Source of the DNA: SKIA01 sp047602905
GTDB taxonomy: Archaea; Nanobdellota; Nanobdellia; Woesearchaeales; SKIA01
Length of the DNA stretch: 64,000 nt
Reading direction: 5' to 3'
Assembly (NCBI GenBank): GCA_047602905.1
Contig: JBLKOP010000001.1
Span: forward strand, 1-64,000
Under the pieces are notes generated by a model. That model saw only the letters and a program-made list of their open reading frames with translations, was not told the origin of the DNA and made no database searches. Position 1 is the first letter of the stretch; each line of letters opens with the position of its first letter. Of the stretch, positions 62,686 through 64,000 are shown piece after piece. The position numbers and the translations under genes were made by a program.

Positions 62686-63081
62686 ATGTCTCGTAATCAT
62701 CTTAATTTGTTGGTGTATCAGAAGGCTTACTCGTTTGTTCTTGAGTGCTATGCTGTTTGTGATTCTTTGCTTGATGCTGCTTTTTCTTCTCAGTTGCGTC
62801 GCGCGTTGTTGTCTGTTCCGTTAAATATTGCTGAGGGTTGTGGTTCTCGTTCGCAAAAAGTTTTTCGTAATCATCTCTCCTACGCGTATGCTTCTTCTCA
62901 GGAGGTTGATGTGTTGTTGTCTTTATCTTGTGATCTTGCTTTTCTTGATGATTCGGTGGTTGTTTCTTTGCGGGAGGATTTGGATGTTGTTAAGAAGATG
63001 TTGTTTGGTTTGTTGGTTCGTGTTGAGAAGGAGATTTCTGGTGGTCGGCGTTATTCTTCGTATCGTTCTTCTAGTTCTTGA
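62686..63081 (+). CDS. Four-helix-bundle protein (23S intervening-sequence family)
   Basis: A 131-residue protein of the S23/four-helix-bundle (TIGR02436) family: LNLLVYQKAYSFVLECY, then SSQLRRALLSVPLNIAEGCGSRSQK, and a helix SYAYASSQEVDVLLSLS. In bacteria, relatives are encoded inside 23S intervening sequences, or free; here it is free but directly downstream of the 23S. Unlike the + strand genes before the rRNA, it uses codons ending in T/G. It overlaps the HD gene by 31 nt at the 3' end. Confidence 0.88.
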   Translation: MSRNHLNLLVYQKAYSFVLECYAVCDSLLDAAFSSQLRRALLSVPLNIAEGCGSRSQKVFRNHLSYAYASSQEVDVLLSLSCDLAFLDDSVVVSLREDLDVVKKMLFGLLVRVEKEISGGRRYSSYRSSSS

Positions 63082-63629
63082 ATTTCTTTTTCGTATATTC
63101 TTAGTTGTTTGCTTAGTGGTTTGTACATTGTTGTTAGGTGTTGTGTTCGTTGTTGTTTTCTTTTTTTTGTGTATACGTTCATGTCTTGGCTGTTGTCTAT
63201 TACGTCTGCTAGTTTGATGATTCCTACTTGCGGGTTTGTTTTTGTTTCTTCTTGTAGTTGTTTGTGGTATTGTTTGTCTTCTTCTTGTTTGTTCTCTGGG
63301 TTTTTTGTTTTGGTGAGTGCTTGTACTATTCTTGTTACGTCTCTTCCGAAGTGTTTTTCTAGTTGTTTGCTTGTTGTTTTTGTGTCTTCTAGTGTGTCGT
63401 GTAGGAGTGCTGCTATTATTGTTGTTGGTGTTATTCTTTTGTCGGTTGTTTCTAGGAGTTTTTTGGCTACGTTTAGTGGGTGTGTTATGTATTCTTCTCC
63501 TGTTTTTCTTGTTTGTCCTTCGTGGCTTTTTTGTGCGTAGATGGCTGCGTAGAGTATGTGTTTTGCTTGTGCTTCTCCGTATCTCTTGTTTGCTTTTTCG
63601 TGGATGGTTTGTAGTTCTTCTTCTTGCAT
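63051..63629 (-). CDS. HD-domain (p)ppGpp hydrolase-like protein
   Basis: A 192-residue single HD domain of the RelA/SpoT/MESH1 type: AAIYAQKSHEGQTRKTGEEYITHPLNVAKKL, then AALLHDTLEDT and LEKHFGRDVTRIVQALTK with the metal His and HD pair. It has no synthetase or regulatory domain, so it is probably a hydrolase of (p)ppGpp-like or other nucleotides. On this side of the rRNA operon, minus-strand genes have A/C-ending codons. Confidence 0.85.
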   Translation of the reverse strand: MQEEELQTIHEKANKRYGEAQAKHILYAAIYAQKSHEGQTRKTGEEYITHPLNVAKKLLETTDKRITPTTIIAALLHDTLEDTKTTSKQLEKHFGRDVTRIVQALTKTKNPENKQEEDKQYHKQLQEETKTNPQVGIIKLADVIDNSQDMNVYTKKRKQQRTQHLTTMYKPLSKQLRIYEKEIQELEERYEE

Positions 63630-63703
63630 GTCTTTCTTGTTGTTTTGGTTGTTTTTAAGTTGGTTGGATACGTTTTTAAGTTCGTTCTTGTTCTTCTTGT
63701 TTT

Positions 63704-64000
63704 ATGTTGTGTTTGGCTATTGAGTCTACTGCTCACACGTTTGCTGCTTCTGTTGTTAAGAAGTCTTCTTCTGGTTTGGTGAGTGTTTTGTCTTCTGTTC
63801 GTGATATGTTTACTACTGAGGGCGGGGGTCTTATTCCTCGTGAGCTTGCTGATCATCATGTTCTTGTTTGGCGAGAAGTTGTTTCTTCTGCTCTTGCTGA
63901 GGCGGGTGTTTCTTTGTCTTCTATTGGTTTGTTGGCGTATTCTCGCGCTCCTGGTTTTGGTCATGCTTTGCGTGTGGGTAGTGGTGTTGTTCGTTGCTTG
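63704..64000 (+). CDS. kae1: tRNA t6A synthase component Kae1, 5' part
   Basis: The first 99 codons of Kae1 (the TsaD family, KEOPS complex), which makes threonylcarbamoyl-adenosine at position 37 of ANN-decoding tRNAs. LAIESTAHTFAASVV, GGGLIPRELADHH (the metal-binding HxxxH region) and LAYSRAPGFGHALRVGS are the family motifs. The window ends inside the gene. Codons end almost always in T (Ala GCT, Ser TCT), opposite to + strand genes before the rRNA operon. Confidence 0.93.
   Translation, partial: MLCLAIESTAHTFAASVVKKSSSGLVSVLSSVRDMFTTEGGGLIPRELADHHVLVWREVVSSALAEAGVSLSSIGLLAYSRAPGFGHALRVGSGVVRCL

Noticed and set aside
63485..63964. 159-codon Arg/Thr-rich minus frame
   Set aside because: Antisense of kae1, composition set by the opposite strand.

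Overview
This window is from an archaeal chromosome, most likely a small-genome DPANN lineage (Woesearchaeota/Pacearchaeota-like; lineage is inference). The archaeal evidence is direct: an archaeal-signature 16S with tRNA-Ala in the 16S-23S spacer, a tRNA with a bulge-helix-bulge intron, eL33 (L35Ae) and eL41 ribosomal proteins, a GINS subunit, archaeal-type prolyl-tRNA synthetase, Kae1, an S-layer protein, and TATA boxes 23-30 nt before many start codons (leaderless mRNAs). DPANN is suggested by many short genes, broken pyrimidine genes, several orphans and a divergent 16S 5' end.

Layout. 0-7.5 kb: a bacterial-type groES-groEL operon, a lipoprotein, a P-loop kinase, pcm, a TauE-like permease, proS and an isolated N-terminal piece of Hel308 helicase. 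7.5-16.7 kb: membrane proteins (AI-2E type, TctA type, DUF2391-like), hydrolases, RibL-like and HD enzymes, rarA and eL33. 16.8-22.3 kb: two very large membrane/coiled-coil/Ig-like proteins translated as a pair, facing xerA. 23-29 kb: thymidylate kinase, a second kinase, an orphan, a family-4 uracil-DNA glycosylase lacking two cluster cysteines, and a SNF2 ATPase. 29.6-40.8 kb: sugar metabolism (phosphoglucose isomerase, alpha-glucan phosphorylase, IMPase), a decaying thymidylate/DHOD operon, PRC-barrel pair, redox proteins and membrane proteins. 41.3-51 kb: accessory DNA with two AbiE toxin-antitoxin modules, three tRNAs, eL41, a broken and an intact NYN nuclease gene, and several structured RNA candidates. 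51.1-57.5 kb: the S-layer gene, a small toxin-antitoxin cluster including HicBA, a radical SAM enzyme and gins. 57.5-62.6 kb: 16S, tRNA-Ala and 23S with clear processing stems and no 5S. 62.7-64 kb: a four-helix-bundle protein, an HD (p)ppGpp-hydrolase-like protein and the start of kae1.

Two window-scale patterns stand out. First, the + strand is A/C-rich through most of 0.3-57.5 kb whichever strand carries the gene, and T/G-rich after the rRNA operon; this could mark a replication origin near the rRNA genes. The AbiE modules and the ribbon-helix-helix gene beside the broken NYN gene are islands of reversed skew, as expected for inserted DNA. Second, the thyA-tmk-DHOD operon is disrupted twice (in-frame TGA in thyA, frameshift in the DHOD-like gene) while two other thymidylate-kinase-like genes sit 7-9 kb away.

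The best candidates for an undescribed system are (a) the NYN nuclease locus at 49.4-51.1 kb, where nuclease genes sit beside structured RNA elements and a shared 25-nt motif, and (b) the giant membrane protein pair at 16.8-22.3 kb. No database search was possible; family calls rest on motifs read from the translations.
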